Under the pieces are notes generated by a model. That model searched no databases. It was not told where the DNA came from and saw only the letters and a list, made by a program, of their open reading frames with translations. The position numbers and the translations under genes are program-made. From CAYVLA01 sp964549615 [NCBI: uncultured Thermococci archaeon] (GTDB lineage: Archaea > CAYQAE01 > CAYVLA01), in NCBI GenBank assembly GCA_964549615.1, contig CAZJVP010000011.1:1-64000 (forward strand): a DNA stretch of 64,000 nt, in the 5' to 3' direction. Below, in pieces: positions 32,130 through 41,037 of this stretch. Within the stretch, counting starts at the first letter, position 1. Each line of letters starts with the position of its first letter.

Positions 32130-33413
32130 TCATAGGCCAAGCCGCGTTGTGGCTACCTCGCGGTAGAGCCTGCGGCTCACCATCAAGGCCCAGATCACAA
32201 GGCCGCACGTGAGAAGCGTGCCGCTGACGGCCAGCCATTCCGTCACGTAGATCCAGAAGAGCGCCCTGTCCTTCAGTCTCATGGCGTCGTCCTTCAGGCT
32301 TGCTAACGCCGACATCGCCGATTCCATGATCTCTGCTGCATCTGCAAATTCGTAGGCCCGGTACCTCCCATACGATTCCAACCTGAGCTTGTCCGTCTCC
32401 TGCATCCGCAGGTATACGCCCTGCGTGTTGGCCCCGAAACTATCGGCGAAGTCAAGCAGGCTGATGAGCAGCCATCTCTCCACGTTGTAGAAGGAATAGA
32501 GCATGCGCAGGTTGTGTAGCTCGAACGCGTTCTCGGGCAACGGGGCACCCGCCGAGTGAAGGAGGATGTTGATGAAAAGATCGCCCGCGTACTCGTTCTC
32601 AAACTCGCTTCGCAAGAAGATCGGTGACCACCAGGAGGAATCGAGGTCGTCGGCGACGACCCAGAAGATCCCGCCAGCCGGCCCCACCCTCCATGAAACG
32701 AGCCAGTCGCTCTCCTTGCCAAGGCCTAGCGTGATGCCCTTCGATGGAAGTCCCACCACCCTCAATTTGGCCCACACGGTCGCCCCGATCCGCGTCGTGA
32801 GGTAGGTAAAGGCGGTGGATCCCTTAACCCTCTCTATGCCGAGGGGGACGAACATCGATAGCACCGGAGGGTCGTGGTTGACGACCCTTATGCTGAAGAC
32901 TGATCTGTCCTGCTTCATTCCGGCGTTGAGCTCGACGGGCAGTATCTCCCTGAGAGCCGAGTTTGCCCAACCGGGGTAGGCCGACCCGGAGGAGCTCGAT
33001 AGGTCGCCTCCCATCGTCACAAGACCTCCCAGACCGCTCTCCAAAGCATACCTCATGTCGGATATCTGGGATGGGGTGAACGGGTCGAGGTTTCCGTCGG
33101 GGAAAACGAAGAAGTCGATCTCCTTGACCAAGGACTCCCTGGTCCTGGGAAAGTATATCCGGACGTATCTCTGAGCATCCGTGATGCCGAACCTCCCCAC
33201 GCTATCTGCGTCCGTTGGGATGAGCACGAAGTCCGTGAGGGGGTCGGCGCCAAGCCACAGGGGTATGGGCGACTCTCCCGGCAGGACCTGTCCTATGGCC
33301 AGGACGCGAAGCCGTCCCTCACCGAGGGCGGATGGCGAGGCAAGAGAGATCGTTACCAGCGCCAGACATATGCGTTGCCAAGTCTGCCTATGCAGGATCA
33401 AACGCGGGAGCAA
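32130..33413 (-). CDS. Exported membrane-anchored GATase-like protein (FGAN-tail family, copy B)
   Basis: 427 residues from a TTG start ~30 nt after a TATA-like aaagatatta. Signal peptide ~1-31 (ICLALVTISLASPSALGEG). Ectodomain begins LRVLAIGQVL, then the RIYFPRTRESL block, FFVFPDG, and the GLGGLVTMGGD turn where a class-I amidotransferase would have its nucleophile; there is no Cys. FGAN at about 326 opens a charged helix. The membrane helix follows IYVTEW and the tail is LMVSRRLYREVATTR. Neighbours are unrelated, so each copy stands alone. Confidence 0.85.
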   Translation of the reverse strand: MLPRLILHRQTWQRICLALVTISLASPSALGEGRLRVLAIGQVLPGESPIPLWLGADPLTDFVLIPTDADSVGRFGITDAQRYVRIYFPRTRESLVKEIDFFVFPDGNLDPFTPSQISDMRYALESGLGGLVTMGGDLSSSSGSAYPGWANSALREILPVELNAGMKQDRSVFSIRVVNHDPPVLSMFVPLGIERVKGSTAFTYLTTRIGATVWAKLRVVGLPSKGITLGLGKESDWLVSWRVGPAGGIFWVVADDLDSSWWSPIFLRSEFENEYAGDLFINILLHSAGAPLPENAFELHNLRMLYSFYNVERWLLISLLDFADSFGANTQGVYLRMQETDKLRLESYGRYRAYEFADAAEIMESAMSALASLKDDAMRLKDRALFWIYVTEWLAVSGTLLTCGLVIWALMVSRRLYREVATTRLGL

Positions 33414-33802
33414 TCTTCCTAGCGCTCATGATAGGCCTGTAATATCTTTCGCATCATACATCGGGGGCAGGCCTTGACTCATTCGCTGGCGGGGCAATCA
33501 TGGCAGGGTGACGGACGGCATCTCACGATCGGTCGCGCCCCCGCCGAGATCTGGGCGGCTCTGCGCCGCGCGCTAGTCTGAACCGTGACCGAAGCGGGCG
33601 CATGGTTGGGCCCCCAGAAGCTGAGGGTAGGATGTGCTGCTTCCTTGCATGCGCCGGGTCTTACGCTTCTCGTCCAGACGGCATGGCTGTTGAAACTTGG
33701 AGAATCCACCCCTGGCGCATATCTCGCCTCGGCCTTCTGCGGCGGGGGTGGTTCAGTCGCTTGAGCTCGCGGACCACAGGCTCCTGTACAACCTCGTTTC
33801 AT
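33414..33802. other. Promoter of copy B and intergenic stretch
   Basis: The minus-strand TATA-like aaagatattac (about 33437-33448) serves the gene ending at 32130. I see nothing else that looks coding between here and the flavoprotein gene at 33803. Confidence 0.45.
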
Positions 33803-34387
33803 CTATTGGCTTTCGGCCGACGAGCCGCGGGCACGGATCGCCCGAAGAAGGGCTCTGCCGGCATTCCTTGCCTTCTCAAGCTCCGAGGGCTTCTTGAGGA
33901 TATCTCCCTTGTTTCGTGCGAGCACTCTCTCCCTGGCTACCGGCCTTGCGCCGTAGTACTCGAGCCAGCTCAGCATGATATCCTCGTGGGGCTCAAAGCC
34001 GGAGGATGCGGCGACGCTGATGAGCGCGAAGTCTAGGCTTGATAGAAGACTTCCCGCTTTGGACGCGTAGTAGCCGTGGCTTCGATCTATGAAGTCCTTC
34101 ATCCTGCCGGGAGGCCCATCCCAGTACACAGGCGCCCCTATGATTGCGCCCTTGGACTGGGCCAGTAGCTTGAGCAGTTGTTCCACGTCGTCATCCTGTA
34201 TGGCGCACCTGCCAAGCCTCATGCACTCCCGGCAGCCCCGACAGCTCTCGATCCTGTGTTCGTATATGCGGAGAAACCGGGTCTTCACTCCGGATTTCTG
34301 GACTTCGTCCAGCGCCGCGCGTACGGCTAGGTCTGTGTTGCCATCGACCCTGGGACTCCCGGAGACCCCGAGAACGAATTCCTCCAT
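33803..34387 (-). CDS. NADPH-dependent FMN reductase-like iron-sulfur flavoprotein
   Basis: 194 residues, flavodoxin fold. FMN phosphate loop GVSGSPRVDGNTD at ~7-19; GAPVYWDGPPGRMKDFIDR forms the second flavin loop. A cysteine cluster CRGCRECMRLGRC at ~49-61 fits a [4Fe-4S] site as in ISF-type flavoproteins. Likely an electron carrier or reductase in the cytosol. The ATG overlaps the stop of the isomerase gene by one base (TGATG), so the two form an operon. Confidence 0.85.
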   Translation of the reverse strand: MEEFVLGVSGSPRVDGNTDLAVRAALDEVQKSGVKTRFLRIYEHRIESCRGCRECMRLGRCAIQDDDVEQLLKLLAQSKGAIIGAPVYWDGPPGRMKDFIDRSHGYYASKAGSLLSSLDFALISVAASSGFEPHEDIMLSWLEYYGARPVARERVLARNKGDILKKPSELEKARNAGRALLRAIRARGSSAESQ

Positions 34388-35214
34388 CAGACAGCCCCTG
34401 CCTTGGCCATGACCGAGTCAAGCGCCTTCTTGGCCGCCTCTGCCACTAGGTCGGGATCCTTGGACCAGAGATCCTTGTTGAAGAGCTCCACCGAAAGGTC
34501 GCCGTCGTAGCCCATCTCATCGAGCGTCCTAATGAATTCGACGACGTCCATGCTACCCTGCCCCGGCAGCACCCTCTTTGAGTCTTCGAGCTCGGCTACC
34601 GGCAGCCCCGGTGCATCATCCATGTGGATCAGGAATATCCTGTCGACCGGTATGCGCCTGAGGTCGCGGGTCTTGCAGCCCCCCGTGAAGAAGTGGAAAA
34701 GGTCTATCGTGAGCCCCAGGTTGGGCGAGCCAACCTTCCTTATCAGGGGTAGGACGCTTGACGGCGTGTTGAAGAAGTCGCACTTACCTATGGGCTCGAG
34801 CCCGATTCTGATGCCGTAGTCGGCTGCCATGTCCGCCGTCTCGCCCGCCCTCTGGACGGCCATCTCGGTTGCCTGAGCGGGGGTGAGCTTGCCCTTGGAC
34901 GGTATGAAGAGCAGGGCATCGGTTGCCCCGATCTCTTGGGCGAATGCCATCGCCTCTCTGCGCTGCCGTTCCTTGGCCGAGAACTCGGCGGAAGGCTCGT
35001 AAAGGAAGCCGCCCAGGAGGAACCCCGCTACGTCCAGCGACGACGATTCCAGGATCCTTTTCAGGTCCTCCATCGACTTCTCCTTCGCATACGCTTGGGC
35101 CTTGTCCATGTGGAAGATCTCCACCGATTCGAAGCCGGCCTTCGATGCGGCCGTCAGGCAGCGCTCGAAGGGCACCCCGGAACCCAGGGTAATCGTGTTA
35201 AGGCATTTCCTCAC
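34387..35214 (-). CDS. Sugar phosphate isomerase/epimerase-like TIM-barrel protein
   Basis: 275 residues of the xylose-isomerase-like (AP endonuclease 2) family. Strand-end residues EIFHMDK, GLEPIGKCDFFN, GLTIDLFHFFTGG, FLIHMDD and LSVELFNKD supply the metal-binding Glu/Asp/His set. Likely substrate is a sugar or cyclitol. The GTG at 35214 has GGAGG 6 nt upstream. Operon with the downstream flavoprotein. Confidence 0.85.
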   Translation of the reverse strand: MRKCLNTITLGSGVPFERCLTAASKAGFESVEIFHMDKAQAYAKEKSMEDLKRILESSSLDVAGFLLGGFLYEPSAEFSAKERQRREAMAFAQEIGATDALLFIPSKGKLTPAQATEMAVQRAGETADMAADYGIRIGLEPIGKCDFFNTPSSVLPLIRKVGSPNLGLTIDLFHFFTGGCKTRDLRRIPVDRIFLIHMDDAPGLPVAELEDSKRVLPGQGSMDVVEFIRTLDEMGYDGDLSVELFNKDLWSKDPDLVAEAAKKALDSVMAKAGAV

Positions 35215-35511
35215 ATGATTCCTCCGGTCTGCGTGAGCGGAGCCAGGCATTTATGTTTGAGTGCAGGGCTAAGGATGGCCCGTCCTTTCCGAACGAACCG
35301 AGGCTCATTCTGTGGTCTGGAACTTCGCCCAAGAGGCCGTCGCGTTTTGGGTCTCGCAACGGCTCCACACAAGTGCCGCGCTGGCCAAGTCTGACCCGGT
35401 TCTCCGGACACAAAGCCTAGGCCCGCCCAGAGCTTGACTGTGATCATGTACATTCATCCCGGGGAGAGGGGGTGTTTGCGCGCCCATTGGGATGTATAGG
35501 CCCATTGAGAT

Positions 35512-36261
35512 TCATAGGCCTCTTGAGAGCAGATCGGATCCGATCTGGATGAGGATGAAGTCCAAGAGGAAGATCCCCCCGGACAACGCGAGGAGCAGCA
35601 TTGGCCCCATGATGAGTGTGCCCGTGACCCCTCCGATCACGAAGATCAGCATGGGGAGAATTATGAGGGATCCCATCTGCATGGCGTAGTATGTCCGGTC
35701 AACCCTCGTGGAGATCATCAGCTCGACCAAGATGCCCAGCAGGGAAAAGGCCGGGACGGCTAGAAATACTAGCACGATCCAGCTTGCGTTCAGCACCGAC
35801 ACGGATCCGCCTGGGAAGGAGAGACTCACGACCGCCGATATGACCGCGAAGGCGGCAAGGGACGCGCCGAAGCCATAGGCCAAGGGCAGCAGACACTTGC
35901 CGAAGAACAGATCCATGTTGCTCAAGGGAAGGGCTAGGAGGGCCTCCAGCGTCTTCCTCTCCCGCTCGCCCGCGAAGGCGTCGGCCGCGATGGTCACGGG
36001 GAGCATCGTCGCCAACATCAGGAAGAAGGGCGGGGCCATGAAGTTGACGGCAAAGTAGATGGATTTCTGCATATCGGTCAGGCCAGGGGGAAACACCGAG
36101 TCGGGGAGATTCGGCAACTCGGTCGCCGCGTCCTCGGACGCTGAGGCCAAGATCATCATGGAGACGATGAAGATCAGCACTGCGGGAACAAGCACGATGC
36201 TGAACTTGAAGTACCCAGGCAGCTCCCTGAAATCCTTTCGCGCGATTGCCAGAGCCCTCAA
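35512..36261 (-). CDS. ABC-2 type permease
   Basis: 249 residues with about six membrane segments (for example IVLVPAVLIFIVSMMILA and IVLFIGGVTG-like C-terminal stretch LIILPMLIFVIGGVTG). A cytoplasmic GERERKTLEALLALPLSN loop after the second helix is the hallmark of NatB/ABC-2 permeases. It overlaps the ATPase gene by 4 bases. Exporter substrate unknown; Na+, drugs or lipids are all possible. Confidence 0.88.
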   Translation of the reverse strand: MRALAIARKDFRELPGYFKFSIVLVPAVLIFIVSMMILASASEDAATELPNLPDSVFPPGLTDMQKSIYFAVNFMAPPFFLMLATMLPVTIAADAFAGERERKTLEALLALPLSNMDLFFGKCLLPLAYGFGASLAAFAVISAVVSLSFPGGSVSVLNASWIVLVFLAVPAFSLLGILVELMISTRVDRTYYAMQMGSLIILPMLIFVIGGVTGTLIMGPMLLLALSGGIFLLDFILIQIGSDLLSRGL

Positions 36262-37196
36262 GACCTGACCGCCTCCAGATATATGTCCTCCAAGGTCCTT
36301 GCTTCCCGGCGGAACTCCATGATCCTCCCGCCGAACCTTAGGATCGCCTCCACAAGCTTGTGGGCATTGTCGAACGGCGACGCGATGCGGACCCGAACCG
36401 ATCCATCACTTGGCTCCGCGGCTTGCACGTAATCCAGGCTGCGGAGCGCCTCTACCAACGACGCTTCAACTTCCTTGAGAACCACGACGTAGGTGCCCGC
36501 CTCCGTGGCTTCGCCCCGAAGATCCTTTGTCGAACCGATCATGATTATTCTACCGGATTTGATGATGGCGACCCGGGAACAGAGCGATTCTGCCTCAACG
36601 AGGTTGTGGGTGCAGAGGAAGATGGTCTTCCCAGCATCTCGGCTCATCTGCGCGATCTTGTCGCGCACCATCTTGGCCGATTCGGGGTCAAGGCCCGCAG
36701 TCGGTTCGTCCAGGAAGATCACGGGAGGGTCATGTACCAAGGTCCGAGCCAGAGCCAGTTTCTGCTTCATCCCCTTGGAGAATGTCCTGACCTTTGAAGT
36801 GCGGCGGGTCTGAAGCCCGAAGGCGCTCAGGAGCTCGTCTATCCTCCGCGCCCACTCCGCTCTAGGGACCTGGTACATCTCGCAGTAGAACCTGAGGTTC
36901 TCCTCGGCCGAGAGGCTCTCGTAGACCGACGGCGTCTCCGGGAGGAGGCCTATGCTGCTCTTGACTGTGACGGGTTCCTTGACGACATCCCTTCCCAGAA
37001 CGGTGGCTGTTCCGGACGTGGGTGGGATGAGGCCGCACATCATCCGAATCGTCGTTGTCTTGCCCGCCCCGTTGGGACCAAGAAGGCCGAAGACCTCACC
37101 CTCCCTGACCTGGAAGGATATTCCGTCCACGGCCGTGAGCCACCGGAATCTCTTGGTGAGGTTGTGCGCTGCAACCACCGGTTCCGACTCAGACAT
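36258..37196 (-). CDS. ABC transporter ATPase
   Basis: 312 residues. Walker A GPNGAGKTT, signature FSKGMKQKLALAR, Walker B VIFLDEPTAGLDP and the H-loop CTHN. The C-terminal ~90 residues are the accessory domain of NatA/CcmA-type exporter ATPases. ATG 37196 overlaps the upstream gene end by 8 nt. Works with the permease at 35512. Confidence 0.94.
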   Translation of the reverse strand: MSESEPVVAAHNLTKRFRWLTAVDGISFQVREGEVFGLLGPNGAGKTTTIRMMCGLIPPTSGTATVLGRDVVKEPVTVKSSIGLLPETPSVYESLSAEENLRFYCEMYQVPRAEWARRIDELLSAFGLQTRRTSKVRTFSKGMKQKLALARTLVHDPPVIFLDEPTAGLDPESAKMVRDKIAQMSRDAGKTIFLCTHNLVEAESLCSRVAIIKSGRIIMIGSTKDLRGEATEAGTYVVVLKEVEASLVEALRSLDYVQAAEPSDGSVRVRIASPFDNAHKLVEAILRFGGRIMEFRREARTLEDIYLEAVRS

Positions 37197-37611
37197 GGAA
37201 CTCGCCCTGCTCCATAAGCCTCTCCCAACTCTTCCTCGTCCTCCCGGCGATGCCAACGCTGTAGGCCCTGACCTTTAGGCCGAAGTCCCAAGGCTTGACG
37301 GGCGCCCTGTCGACGAACTTTTTCAGGACCAGAGCGATCTTGGCTTGCACCGACTTATCGATCGGGGAGATCATGATGTCGCTGATGTCCTCGGGCTTGA
37401 GCCAGCCTGGAAAGCCGAGCCCGGCTCTCATCCTGTACCTGTCGTGGTAGACCCTGATCGTATAGACGCCCCCTTCTATATCGAAGTCATCTCCGTTCTC
37501 CACCTGGGAGTGAACGAAGGGTAGGCCTATCTCTCCGAGGATCTGCTCTAGGATTTTGGCCGCCTCCCGGTAGTGGAAGGGGTAGCTTGAGCGCCACGTG
37601 TCCTTTGCCAT
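37189..37611 (-). CDS. Hypothetical protein of the ABC exporter operon
   Basis: 140 residues, soluble, mixed alpha/beta (HYREAAKILEQILGEIGLPF, VYTIRVYHDRYRMRAGLGFP, ISPIDKSVQAKIALVLKKFV). Family not recognised. ATG 37611 has GGTGAGG 6 nt upstream; a GTG at 37623 is in frame. It overlaps the ABC ATPase gene, so it is part of that operon and may be an accessory or regulatory protein. Confidence 0.65.
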   Translation of the reverse strand: MAKDTWRSSYPFHYREAAKILEQILGEIGLPFVHSQVENGDDFDIEGGVYTIRVYHDRYRMRAGLGFPGWLKPEDISDIMISPIDKSVQAKIALVLKKFVDRAPVKPWDFGLKVRAYSVGIAGRTRKSWERLMEQGEFHV

Positions 37612-37619
37612 GCTGCTCC

Positions 37620-37799
37620 TCACCCCGGTCTGGGTGACGTGGGCACCGCCTCGAAAGCCGGATCACGGGCGGCCAAGGAAGGCATGCTCAGGGGCCCTTT
37701 GCTCGGCTTCGGCTTGTATCTCTTCGTAGGTTTCGCCTTTCTCTTGACGGCCTGCTCGTTCGGATTGCCTTGGCCCGCGGTTCTGGCGCCTGGCCCCAA
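37620..37799 (-). CDS. Putative 59-residue basic protein at the head of the ABC operon
   Basis: Below the usual length cut-off. TTG 37799 has GAGGGAGATGGC directly upstream and a TATA box ~55 nt upstream. The stop lies 8 nt before the next gene's ATG. The middle is a lysine/proline block (AVKRKAKPTKRYKPKPSKGP) flanked by Gly/Pro/Ala-rich ends. Composition is like nucleic-acid-binding tails. No family recognised; it could also be an untranslated leader. Confidence 0.4.
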   Translation of the reverse strand: MGPGARTAGQGNPNEQAVKRKAKPTKRYKPKPSKGPLSMPSLAARDPAFEAVPTSPRPG

Positions 37800-37843
37800 G
37801 CCATCTCCCTCGTGGTGCGCCTAGTATCCGAGCTTGTCAGTTC

Positions 37844-37858
37844 AATGTCTTTAAAAAT
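37844..37858 (-). promoter_or_regulatory. TATA box of the ABC exporter operon
   Basis: Minus-strand aaatttttaaagaca is the clear AT-rich element upstream of 37799 and the exporter genes. Confidence 0.5.
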
Positions 37859-38378
37859 TTCAAGGCGGGCCACTTTCCGATGGGCCTGGGATACTTCTAG
37901 CGCGCGTGCGACCACGCATCGCTCGGGGTGTGGGAGGCTTCCTTGACCTTGCAGACCGTATCGGGGGCGTAGTTGCCCGCCCCGGATGACGGGTTCGACC
38001 GCCGCCTCGGGTTGAGGAGGATGCACATTGCAGGCGAGCGCGGTGATCGCGCAGGTGGAAGCTAGGGATGATCTTGTGGCTGCAGGCATCGTAGTGGGTG
38101 ACGGAGACGATGGAGTTGACCGAGCTCGGGACCAGGAAGGCGCATGGGGGGTTTCATCTTCCTTTGGACGGAGGCACTCTCTCAAGGTCGGGGACACGGC
38201 CATAGGCCGCATCGTGAGAGACTGCGGTGCGACCAAGAACCGACGACGAGGCCGCCATGAGGCTGTCAAAGTAACTCAGCCCATGCCGGATCCCCGCCGC
38301 TTCTTGGCCTTTCCTCGTCTTGCGCGAATCGCCCGGACATGCACCCACATTTATCTTTACGCTGCTGTCGGCCGTGGC
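37859..38378. other. Intergenic stretch; contains the promoter of copy C
   Basis: A frame is open across this part into copy C, but it is Arg/Gly-rich and lacks a signal peptide. I treat it as noncoding up to the GTG at 38379. acatttatcttta at about 38348-38360 is a TATA-like element ~25 nt before that GTG. Confidence 0.5.
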
Positions 38379-39611
38379 GTGGCGCGGGCCCGCCTGGCCT
38401 TGATGGCCATAGTGGTGCTTTCGTCGTGCTACCCCGGTTGCGGGGCGAAAAGGATCAAGGTGCTTCTCACCGGCCAGATCGACAACGCGATAGAGCCGCT
38501 GCAGATGTGGTTTGCCTCCGAGCCCCTGGTTGACTATCTGCCGGTTCCATCGCGGGACCTTGCGGGCAACCTGGGTGGGGACGAGGCAATGAAGAGGTTC
38601 ATCCGTCTCTACTTCCCCCGCACCCTGAGGGACATCAAGGCCTTCGACTTCATCCTGCTCAACTCGCCCGTCGTGTACCTCTTCACCTCCGAGCAGCTGG
38701 CTTGGATGTACGAAGCGATCGTCGATGGAACCGGCGGGCTGAACACGGCAAGCGTCATGAGCCAGGACGCAAGCATCCACGGGGCGTGGGCCGCCTCGAT
38801 CCTGCAGACGGCATTCCCCAACGATGCGCCCGCCGTGGTCGCGAGATACAAGGGAGCAACGAGCCCGATAGGCGCGTTCCGCATCCGGGTCAACCGCGAG
38901 TTCCCGCAGCCGGTGCTTACGCCCTTCATCCCGCTTGGGGTGGAGACCTTCAATGGCTATGACTCGCGGATCATCATAGCTCGCGAGGGCTCGTCGACGC
39001 TGGCATGGCAGGTCGGAAACTTCCCTGCCCTTGGCGAGGTGCCGTACATCGTGGTCTGGGACTACCAGCTCGGAAGGACGATCACGACGGGCGATGCATT
39101 CGGCCACACGTTCTGGAGCTCCTACCGCGGAGGAAGGATCACCGACAACATCTACGCCCTGGACATGCTCATGAACATGATATTCTACTGCACCCGGCGG
39201 GAACTTCCGGCCGACGTCCTGGCCTTCCACAACATGAGGACCACCTTTGTGGACTTCCGCACGAGGATGGGGCTGCTCGCCGCCTTGATGGAGTTCATCG
39301 ACAGGTTCGGCGCCAACCCGGATCCCATCCAGCGCAAGGCTGCGGAGCTTGAGAAGCTGGCGGGAGCCGCGAGGGAGAGCTACCTGTCACAGGACTTTGA
39401 GACCTGCAGTAGGCTGATGGAGTCGGCCATCGCCGGGTTCTCTGAGGCGGAGGATGTGGCGATTGAGCTAAGGAGAAGGGCCCTGCTGTGGGTTTACGCC
39501 ATAGAGTGGATGGCGACGACGGGGGCGATCATGATCTCAAGCTCCGTCCTCTGGGCGTTGATGGTTAGGCGGAGGCTGTACAAGACAGTGGCCACCACGA
39601 GGGCTGGTTGA
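38379..39611 (+). CDS. FGAN-tail family membrane protein, copy C (lipobox-like signal)
   Basis: 410 residues from the GTG ~25 nt after a TATA box. The signal segment ends LSSC at ~14-17, which could be a lipobox. Ectodomain: IKVLLTGQIDN, FIRLYFPRTLRDI, FDFILLNSP, EQLAWMYEAIVDGTGGLN, AFPNDAPAVV, TPFIPLGVET, ending DMLMNMIFYCTRRELP. FGAN at about 311. Membrane helix after VYAIEW, tail LMVRRRLYKTVATTR. The AFPNDA and PFIPLG blocks group it with copies D and H. The 3' end overlaps nothing; a cupin gene follows. Confidence 0.87.
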   Translation: MARARLALMAIVVLSSCYPGCGAKRIKVLLTGQIDNAIEPLQMWFASEPLVDYLPVPSRDLAGNLGGDEAMKRFIRLYFPRTLRDIKAFDFILLNSPVVYLFTSEQLAWMYEAIVDGTGGLNTASVMSQDASIHGAWAASILQTAFPNDAPAVVARYKGATSPIGAFRIRVNREFPQPVLTPFIPLGVETFNGYDSRIIIAREGSSTLAWQVGNFPALGEVPYIVVWDYQLGRTITTGDAFGHTFWSSYRGGRITDNIYALDMLMNMIFYCTRRELPADVLAFHNMRTTFVDFRTRMGLLAALMEFIDRFGANPDPIQRKAAELEKLAGAARESYLSQDFETCSRLMESAIAGFSEAEDVAIELRRRALLWVYAIEWMATTGAIMISSSVLWALMVRRRLYKTVATTRAG

Positions 39612-39685
39612 GGATCTCCGCAAGTTGGGCCGGGCCGGGGAAGCCTTTACAAGCCGCCGCGGGCGCCCAGTGGGGTGGGATGACG

Positions 39686-40021
39686 ATGCGCAAGCTTTCC
39701 ATCTACGGTTTGCCTCAGGGCAAGGCCAATATCTTGGATGCGCTCCTGCCTATCGGGACCGTCTTCGTGGGCGGGCTGCACTTCTACAAGCCGGGAGAGA
39801 GGGCGCATGCCAGCGAGGCGAGGCACGTGCATGCGGATCACTACGAGATCTTCGTGAACGTGCAGGGCAAGGGGGTCGTCGAGGTCGAGGGCGTAGATTA
39901 CGAGTTTCGGACAGGTGATGTCATCCTGATAGAGCCCGGCGAGTCCCATCACGTGAGGTCGGACGAGGTAGATCCTCTGGTCAATCTGTGGATGGGAGCC
40001 AAAGCATCGGGTCCGCCATGA
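39686..40021 (+). CDS. Cupin-domain protein
   Basis: 111 residues, one cupin barrel. Motif 1 is HVHADHYEIFVNVQGKG (His, His, Glu metal ligands) and motif 2 is IEPGESHHVRS. Such single cupins often bind sugars or act as isomerases. ATG 39686 follows GTGGGGTGGG; ATG 39680 is an alternative. Lies directly after copy C on the same strand. Confidence 0.85.
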   Translation: MRKLSIYGLPQGKANILDALLPIGTVFVGGLHFYKPGERAHASEARHVHADHYEIFVNVQGKGVVEVEGVDYEFRTGDVILIEPGESHHVRSDEVDPLVNLWMGAKASGPP

Positions 40022-40117
40022 AAGGCGCTGGTCTGCCAGGCAAGCCGCCGTCCGCCGCCGGATATGTTGCGCCCGGTTGTGCGAGATCACCGACGCCCAA
40101 GGGGGAGGGTGGGAGCA

Positions 40118-40783
40118 TCAGGGAGGGGCCATGAGCTCGTAGAGCGCAAAGCGGTTTCTGCTGCCCACCTTCGCTGCGGAGCCGGAGACGCGCAGGGTGT
40201 AGGCCACCTTATCCGCCAGGTTCCTTCCGATCCCCGCCTTCTCCGCAATATCGGCCGTCGTGAAGGGAGACGGAAGGTCGTGGGGAAGCAACGCGGCAAG
40301 GTCCGCAGGGCCTCTGATGACCCATCGCCCAAGAACCGCGACCAGCCTGGTGTTGCGGGCCCTATTCCTCCTAGACATCTCTCCCCTCTCGTGGAGCCTA
40401 AGTATCTCGATGCTGACCCTGCCGTGCGGTATGAGCGGTGCGATGTATACAAGCTCATCAAATGCCCTGATGGGCGAAAACCTTCTTCTTAGCTTCCTAG
40501 TCCTTCCCAGCGGAAGCCTCACCTCAAGGATTGCCTGCATGGGGTAGACCACGCACACCGAGTATCCGCCTTCAAGCAGGCCTTGGATCTTGGGCCTTAT
40601 CCTGTAGAAAGCCTTCGTCTGGATCTCGTATGCCTGCGTGCCGGCGAGCACGTCGACCTTGTATCCGCAGGCCTCTTGCTCGATGAGACCGCCGCGGCAG
40701 TAAGCGTAGTATGACTTGAGGTCCCTGTGAAGGCTTGACTCCCGCAGCCCCATCATGTCCGAGACGTAGCTCGTCTTAGGCAT
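40118..40783 (-). CDS. PD-(D/E)xK nuclease-like protein with C-terminal winged helix
   Basis: 221 residues. ESSLHRDLKSYYAY starts with a conserved-looking Glu; YKVDVLAGTQAYEIQTKAF matches the nuclease core, Asp then Glu-x-Gln/Lys on the next strand; YSVCVVYPM is the following strand. The C-terminal ~70 residues (FTTADIAEKAGIGRNLADKVAYTL) form a winged helix. This would suit a DNA-processing or repair function. Family unrecognised. ATG 40783 is preferred to 40825. Confidence 0.6.
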   Translation of the reverse strand: MPKTSYVSDMMGLRESSLHRDLKSYYAYCRGGLIEQEACGYKVDVLAGTQAYEIQTKAFYRIRPKIQGLLEGGYSVCVVYPMQAILEVRLPLGRTRKLRRRFSPIRAFDELVYIAPLIPHGRVSIEILRLHERGEMSRRNRARNTRLVAVLGRWVIRGPADLAALLPHDLPSPFTTADIAEKAGIGRNLADKVAYTLRVSGSAAKVGSRNRFALYELMAPP

Positions 40784-40913
40784 CCTTGGCCCCCTTTTTG
40801 GTGTTGTGAGGTAAGCTGGCTGCACGACGAGAAATCGATAGTTCGGATCCCCCTATCGGAAGGATCGGGGGCCTGTCCGAGGAGGGCGGTCACGAAGGCC
40901 GGGCGCGCTGCAG

Positions 40914-41037
40914 GGTTATTAAATCGGACGTGGTGCACCCCGGACCCCCAGTTGGGTCCCGGCAACCGGGACCGAGAAAGCCCCCAGAAAAGAGTTAAGA
41001 AACCCAGCTCAGACCTGAGTCAAACTGAGGGCTGTTA
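40914..41037 (+). promoter_or_regulatory. TATA box and structured leader of the rps13-rps4-rps11-rpoD operon
   Basis: TATA-like ggttattaaat (40914-40924) predicts transcription from about 40945 and a ~90-nt leader. Two overlapping inverted repeats lie there: GGACCC (40942-40947)/GGGTCC (40954-40959) and GGTCCCGG (40955-40962)/CCGGGACC (40966-40973). They share bases, so only one can form at a time. CTCAG/CTGAG repeats follow just before the GTG start. Confidence 0.5.

Noticed and set aside
37859-38378. Open frame joined to copy C (527 residues)
   Set aside because: The extra N-terminal part is Arg/Gly-rich and would bury the signal peptide; a TATA box sits inside it.
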